The notes beneath the pieces are model-generated. The model did no database searches and was not told the DNA's origin. It saw only the letters and a program-made list of their open reading frames with translations. The translations under genes and the position numbers were made by a program. Positions 55,398 through 64,000 of a stretch of 64,000 bases of DNA are shown here, piece by piece (within the stretch, counting starts at the first letter, position 1; each line of letters begins with the position of its first letter). The DNA is from Alistipes sp. (GTDB lineage Bacteria; Bacteroidota; Bacteroidia; Bacteroidales; Rikenellaceae), in the NCBI GenBank assembly GCA_020026395.1, contig JAHHQM010000004.1, forward strand, positions 129,304 to 193,303, given 5' to 3'.

Positions 55398-56513
55398 CTA
55401 CAAATGCGGATTGCGGTCAAAGAAGAAGACCCAGATATTATGCAGAGTATAATAAAGGGACGAATGCTCGCTGAATGCGCGGGTTTTCCAATTGCCCTTC
55501 AACATGTTGCAGACGAGCAACACGCGGATTTTCCACGCCGAATAATTCTTGTTATAGACCCCCTGCTGTTCGTACAGCACGCTTTGCACCATCCGATCGG
55601 CCAGCGGTTTCAACTCCTCGTCTGTGGCAAAATCCTTCGGTGGTTCGATCCCGAAAAGATCCTTCGAAAGGAAGGTCATGCACCGCGCAAACTGACAAAG
55701 GCCTTTATCGTAGGCCGAAGTCAATCTCTCGAACTCCGCCCATGCGACGCGCTCCCCCTCTTTTTGTACGAACATCGCCCAATCGCAAATATGGCGCAGT
55801 GAGATGCTCTCCTTCAGGAAATGATTCCATGCGTGCACCGACAGGAACAGGGCATTGAACAGGGGCGAGGGGCACTCCATGTACGACTCTCCGATCGGAG
55901 TGAGTGGTTCGGTCTGCAAAACGCGTTGCAGTGCCCGTTCAAATTCCTTGGCGCGGCGTCCGTTGCGGATCGTCGTGCAATAGCGATGGTTCTCGACCAT
56001 CAATCCCTTATACAGGATGTGTGAGTGTTTATAGTCGCCCGCCTCGTAGTCGGCGCCTATTTTTTGCGCGACCTCGTTGCCTTTCTCAAAATCGCCCATC
56101 AGGAAGCAATCCAAATCTCCGCACGGGCGATGTTGCGGTTCGGGGTAGTATTGCGCCACGGCCAAACCCTTCAAAACGGCCGTACGGATGTCGTGCTCGG
56201 CATAAGCTCGGGCGAGTTCCTCCGAAAGGGATTTTTGGCGCAGGAAACGGTCCTCGATCTTCACGACATTGAATCCCCACTGCAATTTTGCATTACGCGG
56301 CGGTTGGCTTTGTTCGGGAATCAATCCCTGCCCGATCAGTCGGTTCAAGCCGTCGTATACCACGGCCAGCACGCCCTGTTGGACAGCCGTTTTATAGATC
56401 CACTTCCAATCGGGAGCCGTCCGAAACATCGATTCGATTTCGGCGGAAGTATTCTTTTGAGTGCCCAATCCCAAACCGATCAGGCACAATAATATATGTT
56501 CGTTAGCGGTCAT
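55398..56513 (-). CDS. Nucleotidyltransferase-like protein (NTP_transf_5 family)
   Basis: 371 residues from ATG 56513 (MTANEHILLCLIGLGLG); the longer ATG at 56582 is unsupported. The N-terminal helical part has DWKWIYKTAVQQGVLAVVYD. The nucleotidyltransferase core has the short motif LKGLAVAQYYPEPQHRPCGD with DLDCFL, where D-x-D would bind metal. The helical C-terminal half includes HAWNHFLKESISLRHICDWA. Family members occur near capsule and surface-glycan genes; none are present here. It starts the operon with mutT and the FKBP gene. Substrate unknown. Confidence 0.82.
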   Translation of the reverse strand: MTANEHILLCLIGLGLGTQKNTSAEIESMFRTAPDWKWIYKTAVQQGVLAVVYDGLNRLIGQGLIPEQSQPPRNAKLQWGFNVVKIEDRFLRQKSLSEELARAYAEHDIRTAVLKGLAVAQYYPEPQHRPCGDLDCFLMGDFEKGNEVAQKIGADYEAGDYKHSHILYKGLMVENHRYCTTIRNGRRAKEFERALQRVLQTEPLTPIGESYMECPSPLFNALFLSVHAWNHFLKESISLRHICDWAMFVQKEGERVAWAEFERLTSAYDKGLCQFARCMTFLSKDLFGIEPPKDFATDEELKPLADRMVQSVLYEQQGVYNKNYSAWKIRVLLVCNMLKGNWKTRAFSEHSSLYYTLHNIWVFFFDRNPHL

Positions 56514-56584
56514 AGATTTCTTTAGCGCGGGGTGTGACACCCCTCCAGTGTACAAAAATAATAATAATCCGTCCCCGCACAAAA

Positions 56585-57818
56585 AAAATCGGTCGACTAT
56601 TTATATTCGGCACGGGGTTTCTGCGGCGTACCCGACGGCGAAAGGCAACAGGGAGCGTGGTTGTTGAATTTGTAGCTGATCCGAGATTCGATGCTGAAGC
56701 GTGACCGTTGGCGTTTGAAGTCCGTGAAGGTATGTTCCCGATTCCAAGAGAGGATCTGCTCGTCACGGCAGATCAATCCGCGGCACGCAAGGCTCAGGTA
56801 GAGGCGGTTACGCGCCGCAGTTTTGAAAAGTTCCGTATTCAGCGCTAAGTTCCGTTGTGTCGCCACTCCAACTGGCGGCGGGGTGTGGATGCCGTAAAGC
56901 ACAGGTGCATACCCCACGTGCGGCCGAAATAAAACGTATTATAAAACGACATTGAGGGAGTTCGTTCCCAATCGGCAGCGGTAGTAGTGCCAATACTCCC
57001 CCACGCCCGTCAGTTCCCAATTGATCCGCCACCACCGCGTAAGGCGCATCGCACACGAAAGATCCAATTTATGGACGGAGGAGACCACGCAATTGATCGG
57101 TTGGCGGAAGGTCTGCTCAGAATCGTCTCCGTCCACGAAGGTCAGGTGTTGGATTCCGTCCACGGTGCGCGAAAACGTGTAGGCCAAAGTCCAGCGGCCG
57201 CGTAATGTACACGTTGCACCCAAATCGAATCCTTTGGCGGGGGCAAGGTAGGGATTGCCCGTCGTATAGTGGAATTCATCGATCCGCGTGCGGATCGGCG
57301 AGAGATCGCCATAGGGAATCGCCCCGTCGTGAAATGGGTGATCCGATTCCATTGCAGACGCACCCCCCCCCGACAGCGAAAGCCGTCCTACACGAGCCCG
57401 ACACTCGGCATAGGCCGCCATGCCGTTGCCCCGATAGCGGAACAGGGACTGCTTTGCGGGGGCATCGGGCGGCGTAAGCAGAGAGTTTTTCGTCACATCG
57501 TGGTGATGGGTGCTGATGCCGCCATTTACGGTCAGGGTCTTGCTGAAAATCTTGGAAACTGCCACCTCCGTTTCGACGGACAGCGTGCGGGGCATCATCC
57601 GCTCGCGGGTACACTCTGCCACAGGGCGATCGTCCATCTGATCCACATAACAATACGCCTTTTCGATCGAGGTGTCCATATAATCCACCTCGGCCGTGAG
57701 CACCGATCCCCGATCATCCAGCCGATAGCTGTAATCGGTGACCAATTGCCACACCACGTTATCCAGATTGCCCCGAGAATGGTACGTGCCCGACTCCACC
57801 GAGCGCTTCAGGTAACGG
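56585..57818 (-). pseudogene. Outer-membrane receptor barrel, C-terminal remnant (frameshifted)
   Basis: The minus strand encodes the C-terminal barrel of an OMP_b-brl_3 (TonB-dependent-receptor-like) protein in pieces. Bases 57818-56939 hold DNVVWQLVTDYSYRLDDRGS, SLFRYRGNGMAAYAECRARV and HYTTGNPYLAPAKGFDLGA in one frame. The frame then changes near 56940 (FYFGRTWGMHLCF) and again near 56855 (LALNTELFKTAARNRLYLSL ... ISYKFNN). These are at least two shifts. The N-terminal part of the same gene lies at 58033-58422, with an IS21-like fragment between. The middle of the barrel, a few hundred residues, is absent. Not functional. Confidence 0.8.
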
Positions 57819-58032
57819 TGTTAACGGAAATTTAAAGTGCAGTGGAATCGGAAACCAGAGTGCAGTAAAAACGGAAACAATAGTGCAGTGAAAACTAATT
57901 ATTAATCCGACCTTTGAATCATAACCACAACGCAAAGGTGTTATGACAGAGAAGGAATACAAAACACTGTTTCGAAAAAACATGTACGAACAGATCAGAA
58001 GACTCCGTAATGATGAGCATCTGTCAATCCAA
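57819..58032 (+). mobile_element. IS21-family left-end fragment
   Basis: Starting TGTTAACGGAAATTTAAAGT at 57819, the sequence has three direct repeats of AGTGCAGT at 57836, 57859 and 57882, exactly 23 bases apart, each preceded by CGGAAA. These are the multiple terminal repeats of IS21-type elements. A start codon at 57943 begins a transposase-like N-terminus (MTEKEYKTLFRKNMYEQIRR, then LRNDEHLSIQ) typical of IstA, open for about 30 codons. The frame then runs into receptor gene sequence near 58033. The rest of istA, istB and the right end are missing. An adjacent deletion after insertion is the likely cause. Confidence 0.8.
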
Positions 58033-58422
58033 TGCCAGCGGATTTCCCGACATCGAAACCACATACCGCCCCGCCGAGTGGCGTATATAGCGCGGAAAGA
58101 TAACCACCTCGCCGATCCGAAGCGGTCGCAGCACCACACTGCACAACGTCCGATCGGCGGGTCGCGTCAGCGTTTCGAACGACAAGTGCGCAAATTCCAG
58201 AAAATAATCGCCCCGGGGCACACCCTCCAATCGGTAGCAACCCTGTTTGTCGAAGACATCGCCCGCCACAATCAGCGAATCGCAGTACCGTCTGAAGCTG
58301 ACGGTACAATAAGCCACAGGATCGTCCATAGGATCGGTGATTCGTCCGTAGATCGTCCTTCCATCCTGCGAAAACGCAAAAACGGCCTTCAACAAAAAAG
58401 CGACCAACAAATATTTCTTCAT
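58033..58422 (-). pseudogene. Outer-membrane receptor, N-terminal remnant
   Basis: The start is at ATG 58422 (signal peptide MKKYLLVAFLLKAVFAFSQ). It then reads as a carboxypeptidase-regulatory-like domain (GRTIYGRITDPMDDPVAYCT; GCYRLEGVPRGDYFLEFAHL) and the start of the plug (RYVVSMSGNPLA). It breaks at the IS21-like fragment near 58033. Together with 56585-57818 it is one gene interrupted and partly deleted. Some of the receptor, including most of the barrel start, is missing. Confidence 0.8.
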
Positions 58423-58496
58423 CTTTTCGAGGTGTGGATCAGGAATTTTGTTTAAGCCCTCAAAATGCGCGCCACACGACTCGCTCCACATCACAA

Positions 58497-58536
58497 AAAA
58501 AACGGTCTTAAGGCGTAACCCTTAAGACCGTTCTCA
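58497..58536 (-). terminator. Terminator after the OmpA/TPR lipoprotein gene
   Basis: AACGGTCTTAAG pairs with CTTAAGACCGTT; a T run follows on the minus strand. Confidence 0.8.
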
Positions 58537-58552
58537 ATTTATCGGAATTTGT

Positions 58553-61036
58553 TTAGAAATCCTCCTTGAACATTCCGTATTTACGGATCAGGCGCGAAAT
58601 TTCGGGATCGAGATTACCGCGGAACTTCAAGTTGGGTCGCAACTCGGTCGAGCGCAGGAAGTACTGCACGGCTTTCTCCTCATCGCCAAGACGCGACGCC
58701 AAGATGGCCAGCATATACTGGATGTCGGCCGTATTGTGGGCATCGGGTTCGTTACGCAGGATGCGGTAAGCCGCATCATCGTAACCGAGCGACATATAAG
58801 CCAGTGCCGTATTGCGATCGTCGTACGGGCGCAGGATCGTCAGCGCCTCCTCGTACTTGCGTTTCTTGAGCAGATCGACGGCGTGCATATAGTCGGTATC
58901 CACTTCGGTCGTGTAAACCGTATCCTGCTGCATACCGCGACGATGGAGGTTGAAGCGGAAATCAACGGCACGCATCTTCGGGTAGAGGTTCTTTCGCATA
59001 TAGGCGTAATCCTTCGGGAACTTCGCACGGATTCGCCACTCGCGGTTATCGACATTCTCCACCTCGTCGAAGATCTGAAGGATCTCATCGGCGTGTTCGA
59101 TGTTTCCGTCCTCACGGATCAGGCGTCCGAACATTGCCCAGTCCTCAGCCACGTATTCCGAGCGCAGGATCTTCGGCAGATCGGGCAACTCCTCGCCGTC
59201 GTTCTTGGCCAGCACCACCTCGTTCTTCTCGTTGAGCGAGTAGCTGGCATCGATCTTCAGCGAATCGTACAACGTACGGAAATCGCGTACCAGTACTTCA
59301 CGCAGCGACTCGGCACGTCCCTTCGCCAGGCGGTTGTTCACTGCCCAGCTACCCTCGGGCGACGAGGTTGCACGGAGCGTGATACTGTCGATGATATAAA
59401 CGGGATCGGTCATCAGCGCACGGGTCAGTTTACGCACCTCGGCCAACTGACGGCGGTTCACCTGCATCGTATCCTCCAGGCGGGTCTTACCCAGCGGGAA
59501 GTTGAAGTAGAAACGGGCGTTGGCCTCGGCATCACGCAGGACGATCACCTGCTTGTAGCGGGTCTCATCGTCGATAAAGTTCGTCATCGAAGCCACGTTA
59601 TAAATCAGCGTATCGGAGTTCACCAACTTATACCCCGAATCGCTGTTGTAGTTCTCCACAACGCCGTTCAGATACAGCAAGAGTTTCGAAGTATTCTCGT
59701 CGGCCTGTACCGTCTCGTTATAGACATACGACACACTGCCGTCCACGTTCTGGATCACCGTGTCGAGTTTGGCAGGAGCGACAAACGGTTTACGCACCAT
59801 ATCGGCAAAGACACGATCCTTATTGGCTCGTTTACGCTCGTTGCGGGAGATCTTATCCTCGGGCAACAACGACTCGCGCAGGGCAGCGGTATCCACCTCG
59901 GCCCGTGCGCCCATATGGAAGGCGGCACGCTGGCGGTTGTAGTTTGCCTGCAAGGCGCTATCGCTCAAGCGGTCGGTCATATCCTCGATCTTGTCGTACT
60001 TATAACCCGTCACCCAGGCGCGGTTGCGGGCATCTTCGACCAATTGGTGTTTATCGGCACGCTCGATGTTGCGACGGCGGGTATCCTGCGCAGTCTGTTG
60101 CAACATGCGCATATCCTTTTCGCGACAGTTATCCTTGGCATCGGCATATTCGCCCTCGACACGCTTATAGATCTCTCCACCGTGCTGGTACTGCTCGTTC
60201 TTGTGCAGGTAGCGCGGCGAGAAGTAGTCGTTCAGGTGATCAAGGCGATTGGAGGGATCCGACACGTAGGTCGTATAGCGTTTTACCTTGCGGTCGGTCG
60301 ATTTGATGTAACCGCGCAGCATATTCTCCTGACGCTGGCGCCGGCTCTTGGTCACCCAGCCCACCGTGCGATCCATCTCGGCCTCCTCGGGCGAAAGCGT
60401 ATTGATACGAGCCTCGTTGGCCATATTCTTCGAACGCATGGCCTCATGCTCGGCCATATAGCGGTCATAAGCCTCGCCATCACCGAACACCATGAAGAAA
60501 TCGGCACTGTCCACGATCGACTGCTCGAAATCTTCGTAGCGTGCATAGTCACGCTCCTGACGGGCACGGAAATGCGGGCCCGACAACACCAGCGGATTCA
60601 AGGCCATTTCCTCCTCCCCTTTACGGATCATCGGGTTGATGGTGAATCGCCAATTCTTATTGTAGTAATCCTCGGGAACGGTCACCACAAAATCGACATT
60701 GATCTTGCCGTTACGCTCCACCAGGTTACGGCGGCTTCCGGCCGAAATCACCACCTCGTCGATCGTGATCGAGAGGGTCTTCTCGCCCGTCTGCTCGTCC
60801 ACCTCCGCCGGGATCAGAATCATCTCGGTACCGTCCTGCTGCTTGAAGGTGATCTTCTTGGGGGTCTCCTTCTTCTGCTCAGGCTCTTCGACCGCCTCGG
60901 TGATGTTCTTCGGCAGGTGCAATTCGACCTCGGGGTTGTTCTTATGCAGCTTGTGCATACTCGAACAATCCGTCAAGAGCAACAGCACCAGAAGACCGGC
61001 ACCCAGGCGGGCAATGTGATACGAATAAGTTCTCAT
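58553..61036 (-). CDS. Large lipoprotein of a DUF3575-DUF3868 outer-membrane operon
   Basis: 827 residues from ATG 61036 (MRTYSYHIARLGAGLLVLLL). Lipobox Cys follows LLTD. Long helical and beta stretches follow without recognised enzymatic motifs. Near residue 600-680 an OmpA-like peptidoglycan-binding signature can be seen (SITLRATSSPEGSWAVNNRL, AKGRAESLREVL). The C-terminal 150 residues have TPR-like repeats (YMHAVDLLKKRKYEEALTIL; ALAYMSLGYDDAAYRILRN). It is the last gene of a three-gene operon with DUF3868 and DUF3575 genes; this trio occurs with fimbrial and outer-membrane assembly loci in Bacteroidales. A cell wall anchor role is plausible. Confidence 0.82.
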   Translation of the reverse strand: MRTYSYHIARLGAGLLVLLLLTDCSSMHKLHKNNPEVELHLPKNITEAVEEPEQKKETPKKITFKQQDGTEMILIPAEVDEQTGEKTLSITIDEVVISAGSRRNLVERNGKINVDFVVTVPEDYYNKNWRFTINPMIRKGEEEMALNPLVLSGPHFRARQERDYARYEDFEQSIVDSADFFMVFGDGEAYDRYMAEHEAMRSKNMANEARINTLSPEEAEMDRTVGWVTKSRRQRQENMLRGYIKSTDRKVKRYTTYVSDPSNRLDHLNDYFSPRYLHKNEQYQHGGEIYKRVEGEYADAKDNCREKDMRMLQQTAQDTRRRNIERADKHQLVEDARNRAWVTGYKYDKIEDMTDRLSDSALQANYNRQRAAFHMGARAEVDTAALRESLLPEDKISRNERKRANKDRVFADMVRKPFVAPAKLDTVIQNVDGSVSYVYNETVQADENTSKLLLYLNGVVENYNSDSGYKLVNSDTLIYNVASMTNFIDDETRYKQVIVLRDAEANARFYFNFPLGKTRLEDTMQVNRRQLAEVRKLTRALMTDPVYIIDSITLRATSSPEGSWAVNNRLAKGRAESLREVLVRDFRTLYDSLKIDASYSLNEKNEVVLAKNDGEELPDLPKILRSEYVAEDWAMFGRLIREDGNIEHADEILQIFDEVENVDNREWRIRAKFPKDYAYMRKNLYPKMRAVDFRFNLHRRGMQQDTVYTTEVDTDYMHAVDLLKKRKYEEALTILRPYDDRNTALAYMSLGYDDAAYRILRNEPDAHNTADIQYMLAILASRLGDEEKAVQYFLRSTELRPNLKFRGNLDPEISRLIRKYGMFKEDF

Positions 61037-61049
61037 AAAGCCCTTGTGT

Positions 61050-61541
61050 TTAGTCCAGATCCACCGCACCGTTTACATCGACGGTGAATACTCGTTTTAC
61101 GTTACCCGGCGACGTCAGAACCTGACGCAGTACGAGCGTGGCGTCCTTCATCCACTCCTCGTAATCGACCGCATAACGGTATTTGAACGTATCGTTCTTA
61201 TGGGCGGCAGCGTCAATCACCAGGTAAGGCTTACGCTCCGACCAATACTTGCCCGAAAGCTTCTGACGGCGCTCCATCATGTGTTTCTGGTAACGGCCGT
61301 TGATCAGAATGTGCGGGAAAAGCACCACCGACTGACGATCGGCCGTGCTCAATTCGGGAAGAATCGCCCAGCTCTCGTTGCGGGCGATGGCATTCTCGCC
61401 CACGCCGATTTCCAGTTCCATAACCAGTTTATCGCCCTGCTTGGCCAAAACCTTACGGGAGACGCTCACCTCGCCTGCGATCTGTGCCGATGCCGACAGC
61501 GAGAGGAGCAACAATGCCAAAGCAAATATCATCTTTTTCAT
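61050..61541 (-). CDS. DUF3868 domain protein
   Basis: 163 residues. The signal peptide is MKKMIFALALLLLSLSASAQ. The rest is a beta-rich domain of the DUF3868 family: VSRKVLAKQGDKLVMELEIG, LSTADRQSVVLFPHILINGR and NDTFKYRYAVDYEEWMKDAT. No catalytic residues are visible. Periplasmic. It lies between the DUF3575 gene (nine bases upstream) and the OmpA/TPR lipoprotein gene (13 bases downstream), so it is part of one operon. Confidence 0.88.
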   Translation of the reverse strand: MKKMIFALALLLLSLSASAQIAGEVSVSRKVLAKQGDKLVMELEIGVGENAIARNESWAILPELSTADRQSVVLFPHILINGRYQKHMMERRQKLSGKYWSERKPYLVIDAAAHKNDTFKYRYAVDYEEWMKDATLVLRQVLTSPGNVKRVFTVDVNGAVDLD

Positions 61542-61550
61542 GGTGCTCTT

Positions 61551-62141
61551 TTATTTACGTGAGTTAAAGAAATAAACGAACGAAATGCTGACCTCCGTCG
61601 GGAAAGGCAGGATGCGACGCGTGTAATGATGCGGGCGTTGTGCGTCCTGGCTGTAAGAATCCGTCGCTTTCTTGGAACGATACTCAAAACGGAGCAAACC
61701 TGCACCTACCGAAGTCTCGATGTTAAAACGGGGGCTGATGTAGAAGCTGTAACCCATACCCAGACCCGCACCGAAGAACGAACCTTTATAATATTGGTTG
61801 GCAAAGCGTTTAATGCTGAACGGGCCTTCAAAACCACCAAATTCAAAACCACCGCCGATCAGATGGGCACTGAAAAACAAATGCGAATATTTCCCGGAAA
61901 TCCAATAACGATACTCGGGGCGTACAAACCAATGCTGCACCTTGGCATTATCGCCAAATGTCCAGGGGTTGTAGTTTGCCGTCGTGGAGATGGTCGATTT
62001 GGGAGAAATTGCAAATTCAACACCCAAGTTGGGGGTGGCGGCTGCCCAATAAAGCGCATTGGTCTTTATGGCAACCTTCTGAGCCGAACTTGCGCCTGCT
62101 ATCATGCAGAATACAAGAAGTAAAAATAACTTTTTCAACAC
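61551..62141 (-). CDS. DUF3575 outer-membrane barrel protein
   Basis: 196 residues. The signal peptide is MLKKLFLLLVFCMIAGASSA. The typical DUF3575 start is VAIKTNALYWAAATPNLGVE and TTANYNPWTFGDNAKVQHWF. The remainder alternates aromatic and polar residues to the final FVYFFNSRK, an eight-strand-type barrel. Intact, unlike the DUF3575 gene at 2186-3019. First gene of the three-gene operon. A leader hairpin (CCGATT/AATCGG) lies at 62181-62196. Confidence 0.9.
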   Translation of the reverse strand: MLKKLFLLLVFCMIAGASSAQKVAIKTNALYWAAATPNLGVEFAISPKSTISTTANYNPWTFGDNAKVQHWFVRPEYRYWISGKYSHLFFSAHLIGGGFEFGGFEGPFSIKRFANQYYKGSFFGAGLGMGYSFYISPRFNIETSVGAGLLRFEYRSKKATDSYSQDAQRPHHYTRRILPFPTEVSISFVYFFNSRK

Positions 62142-62205
62142 AAATAATGTTTAAAATTTACAAATCCGAAAATTGAGCAACCGATTCTAAAATCGGTAAT
62201 ATGCG

Positions 62206-62213
62206 CAAAAATA
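62206..62213 (-). promoter_or_regulatory. -7 element (TATTTTTG) for the DUF3575-DUF3868 operon
   Basis: The minus strand reads TATTTTTG, 64 bases before the ATG; a TTTG lies upstream at a 21-base spacing, slightly long. Confidence 0.5.
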
Positions 62214-62405
62214 GGAAAAAATATTACCTTTCATCAAACTTTTCCACCTTTTTGAAGGATTGCTTTCGGATCCTTCAAACTTCAAACAATCGAAAAGTTT
62301 TCATCATATTTCCTATTACATGTAAAACAACAACTTAAGCCTCAGCGAGTACCGATCAACAAAACCAGCAAACCCACTTAAAATGTTGTGTTCCGACTTA
62401 TCGGC

Positions 62406-62442
62406 ATAAAAAAAGACCTTTGGGACATTCCAAAGGTCTTTT
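62406..62442 (-). terminator. Terminator after the purine permease gene
   Basis: AAGACCTTTGG pairs with CCAAAGGTCTT; on the minus strand a run of T follows. Confidence 0.85.
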
Positions 62443-62461
62443 CCCAAGTCTTTATATCGTT

Positions 62462-63745
62462 CTAAATGAAATACTTAATTAAGAACAATGCACAAAGGAT
62501 GTAGATCGACAGGGGCAATTTGTTGAATCGACGGCTCAGCACATTGACGAACACATAGCAGATCAGACCCAGCAGTACACCATCGGAAATGCTGTAAGCC
62601 AGCGGCATAAAGATGATGCAGACGAACGAAGGTACGGCTTCCGAATAATCCGAGAGGTCAATGTCCTTGATGGGGGTCATCATCATCAGTCCGACCAGAA
62701 TCAGCACAGGTGCCGTAGCGGCTGCGGGGATCGACAGGAACAACGGCGCAAAGAACAGCGACAGCAGGAAGCAGACACCCGTCGAGAATGCCGTAAGTCC
62801 CGTACGTCCGCCCTCAATCACACCCGAAGCGCTCTCGACGAATGTCGTCACGGTACTCGTTCCGAGCATGGCGCCCGTCGTCGTGGCGATGGCATCGGCC
62901 ATAAAAGCACGCTTCCCATTGGGAATCTTACCGTCCTTCAGCATCCCCGCCTTGGTCGTTACGCCCACCAGCGTACCGATCGTATCGAACATATCGACAA
63001 ACAACATCGTCAGCACCGTGATGAACATCTTACCCGTGAAGATATCCGTGGCATCGAATTTCATGAAGATGGGTTCGATGGAGGGAGGCGTACTCATCAG
63101 GCCGTTATAGTGCGTAATCCCCATCGGGATACCGATAATCGTGGTGATCAAAATACCCACGAGCAGAGCGCCCTTCACGCGCAGGATCAGCAGCACGGCC
63201 GTCAGGATCACACCGATGAACGACAGCAATGCAGGGCCGTGCGTAATATCGCCCAGCGACACCAGCGTCGCAGGGTTATCGACGATCACGCCCGCACTTT
63301 GCAGACCGATGAACGAAATAAACAAACCGATACCCACGCTGATTGCGTTTTTGATGGTCATGGGGATCGAATTGACGATCGCCTCACGCAGGTTCGTCAG
63401 CGTCAGTATGATAAAGATAATACCCTCGATCAGCACGGCCGTCAGCGCGAACTCCCACGAGAGTCCCATCTTCTGGCAGATCGTATAGGCGAAAAACGCA
63501 TTGAGCCCCATACCCGGAGCCAGCGCAAAGGGCAGTTTCGCCCAGCAGGCCATAATAAACGTACCCAACACGGCCGAAAGGATCGTCGTGGTGAACACAG
63601 CGTCTTTATCCATACCCGCATCGTGCAACACGGCGGGGTTCACGGCCAGTATATAGGCCATCGTCAAAAAGGTGGTGATACCGGCAAGGATCTCCGTCTT
63701 CACGGTCGTCTTTTGCGGATCAAATCCGAAGAGTTTTTGCAGCAT
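62462..63745 (-). CDS. NCS2-family purine permease (AzgA-like)
   Basis: 427 residues with about 12 to 14 membrane helices. It takes up adenine, guanine or hypoxanthine with a proton. The family start is FGFDPQKTTVKTEILAGITT and FLTMAYILAVNPAVL, then the segments ALAPGMGLNAFFAYTICQKM and MLGTSTVTTFVESASGVIEG, typical of AzgA rather than UraA/UapA types. No purine riboswitch is visible upstream. A TAGTTTTG element lies at 63804-63811 on the minus strand and may be its -7 box. Confidence 0.92.
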   Translation of the reverse strand: MLQKLFGFDPQKTTVKTEILAGITTFLTMAYILAVNPAVLHDAGMDKDAVFTTTILSAVLGTFIMACWAKLPFALAPGMGLNAFFAYTICQKMGLSWEFALTAVLIEGIIFIILTLTNLREAIVNSIPMTIKNAISVGIGLFISFIGLQSAGVIVDNPATLVSLGDITHGPALLSFIGVILTAVLLILRVKGALLVGILITTIIGIPMGITHYNGLMSTPPSIEPIFMKFDATDIFTGKMFITVLTMLFVDMFDTIGTLVGVTTKAGMLKDGKIPNGKRAFMADAIATTTGAMLGTSTVTTFVESASGVIEGGRTGLTAFSTGVCFLLSLFFAPLFLSIPAAATAPVLILVGLMMMTPIKDIDLSDYSEAVPSFVCIIFMPLAYSISDGVLLGLICYVFVNVLSRRFNKLPLSIYILCALFLIKYFI

Positions 63746-64000
63746 ATCTTAAGTTCTATAAAAATTTCGGCGTTTCTCGGAAGCCCTGCTCCCAACGAAG
63801 TTGCAAAACTAACCAAGAAAATCCAACAAAACGACCTTCCGACGATTTTTATATCAACACTCTGTAAACAATTCCGCCTCCTGAGCACTCCATCGCCACA
63901 AAAACCGCGAAAGCCGAGCATTTCCCGAATATTTGTTGTATATTAGTAAGCGTCCGATGAAGTACGTCAACTTTTTTCAGAATTAAGTCCGTATCCCGAA
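63746..64000. other. Intergenic end of window
   Basis: No gene supported. It holds the upstream region of the purine permease. The stretch has no stable riboswitch-like pattern that I can recognise, and reading frames here are short. Confidence 0.5.

Noticed and set aside
57943..58455. Continuous plus-strand ORF from the transposase start
   Set aside because: Only the first 30 codons look like IstA; the rest is the antisense of the receptor gene.
58736..61087. 783-codon plus-strand frame
   Set aside because: It is the antisense shadow of the OmpA/TPR lipoprotein gene, with low-complexity, His/Val/Leu-rich translation.
63746..64000. Purine riboswitch upstream of the purine permease
   Set aside because: No conserved three-way junction or loop-loop pattern could be recognised, although a fold calculation could not be run.

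Overview
The window looks like a chromosome segment of a Bacteroidales gut bacterium, most likely Alistipes or a close relative (inference). The evidence is many upstream sites of the Bacteroidota promoter type (TTTG, about 19 bases, TAnnTTTG, most clearly at 14155-14185, 30471-30501 and 38400-38430), fimbrillin, DUF3575, DUF5119 and DUF3868 families, C69 dipeptidase, BT_3928-like DoxX protein, TlpA lipoprotein, and G/C-rich genes separated by A/T-rich spacers. No rRNA operon, prophage or CRISPR array was seen; there is one tRNA (Lys, CTT).

Layout. 1-3019: tail of an AraC regulator, then a decayed minus-strand fimbrial locus (DUF3575, DUF5119, two fimbrillin-like lipoproteins) with two in-frame stops, frameshifts and a deletion junction. 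3150-7891: an outer-membrane barrel overlapping a 994-residue TPR protein. 8031-14136: a six-gene operon sufBCDS-tmk-DoxX, with an unusually short SufD. 14314-19087: an HMA-AraC fusion regulator, a CopA-type copper ATPase and a LytS/LytTR two-component pair. 19084-23769: small HSDR_N-like protein, GH2-like protein lacking the catalytic Glu, tRNA-Lys, a large lipoprotein, a truncated yaaA and a DMT-family membrane protein. 23799-29280: a probable operon rsfS-ftsH-cdsA-psd-AI-2E permease-riboflavin kinase. 29381-35088: OxyR-like regulator, then an amino-sugar operon (sugar kinase, CBM9-like protein, NagB-PIG-L fusion, canonical NagB). 35245-46572: lpdA, C69 peptidase, YggS, WYL regulator, dnaA, phosphoglucomutase, fabD, a ROK regulator and a GNAT enzyme. 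46710-56513: TlpA-like lipoprotein, membrane pyrophosphatase, a short malic enzyme, a CDF metal exporter, a chimeric acetyltransferase/MATE gene, FKBP, MutT and a nucleotidyltransferase-like protein. 56585-58422: an outer-membrane receptor gene broken by an IS21-type end fragment. 58553-63745: intact DUF3575-DUF3868-OmpA/TPR lipoprotein operon and a purine permease.

The strongest theme is genome remodelling by deletion: a decayed fimbrial cluster, an IS21 relic inside a receptor gene, a YaaA fragment and an in-frame fusion of a sugar O-acetyltransferase N-terminus to a MATE transporter. The best candidates for undescribed function are the TPR/barrel pair, the HMA-AraC regulator beside copA and the NagB-PIG-L fusion whose NagB half has lost its catalytic histidine. 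All calls come from reading the sequence; no database search was possible.
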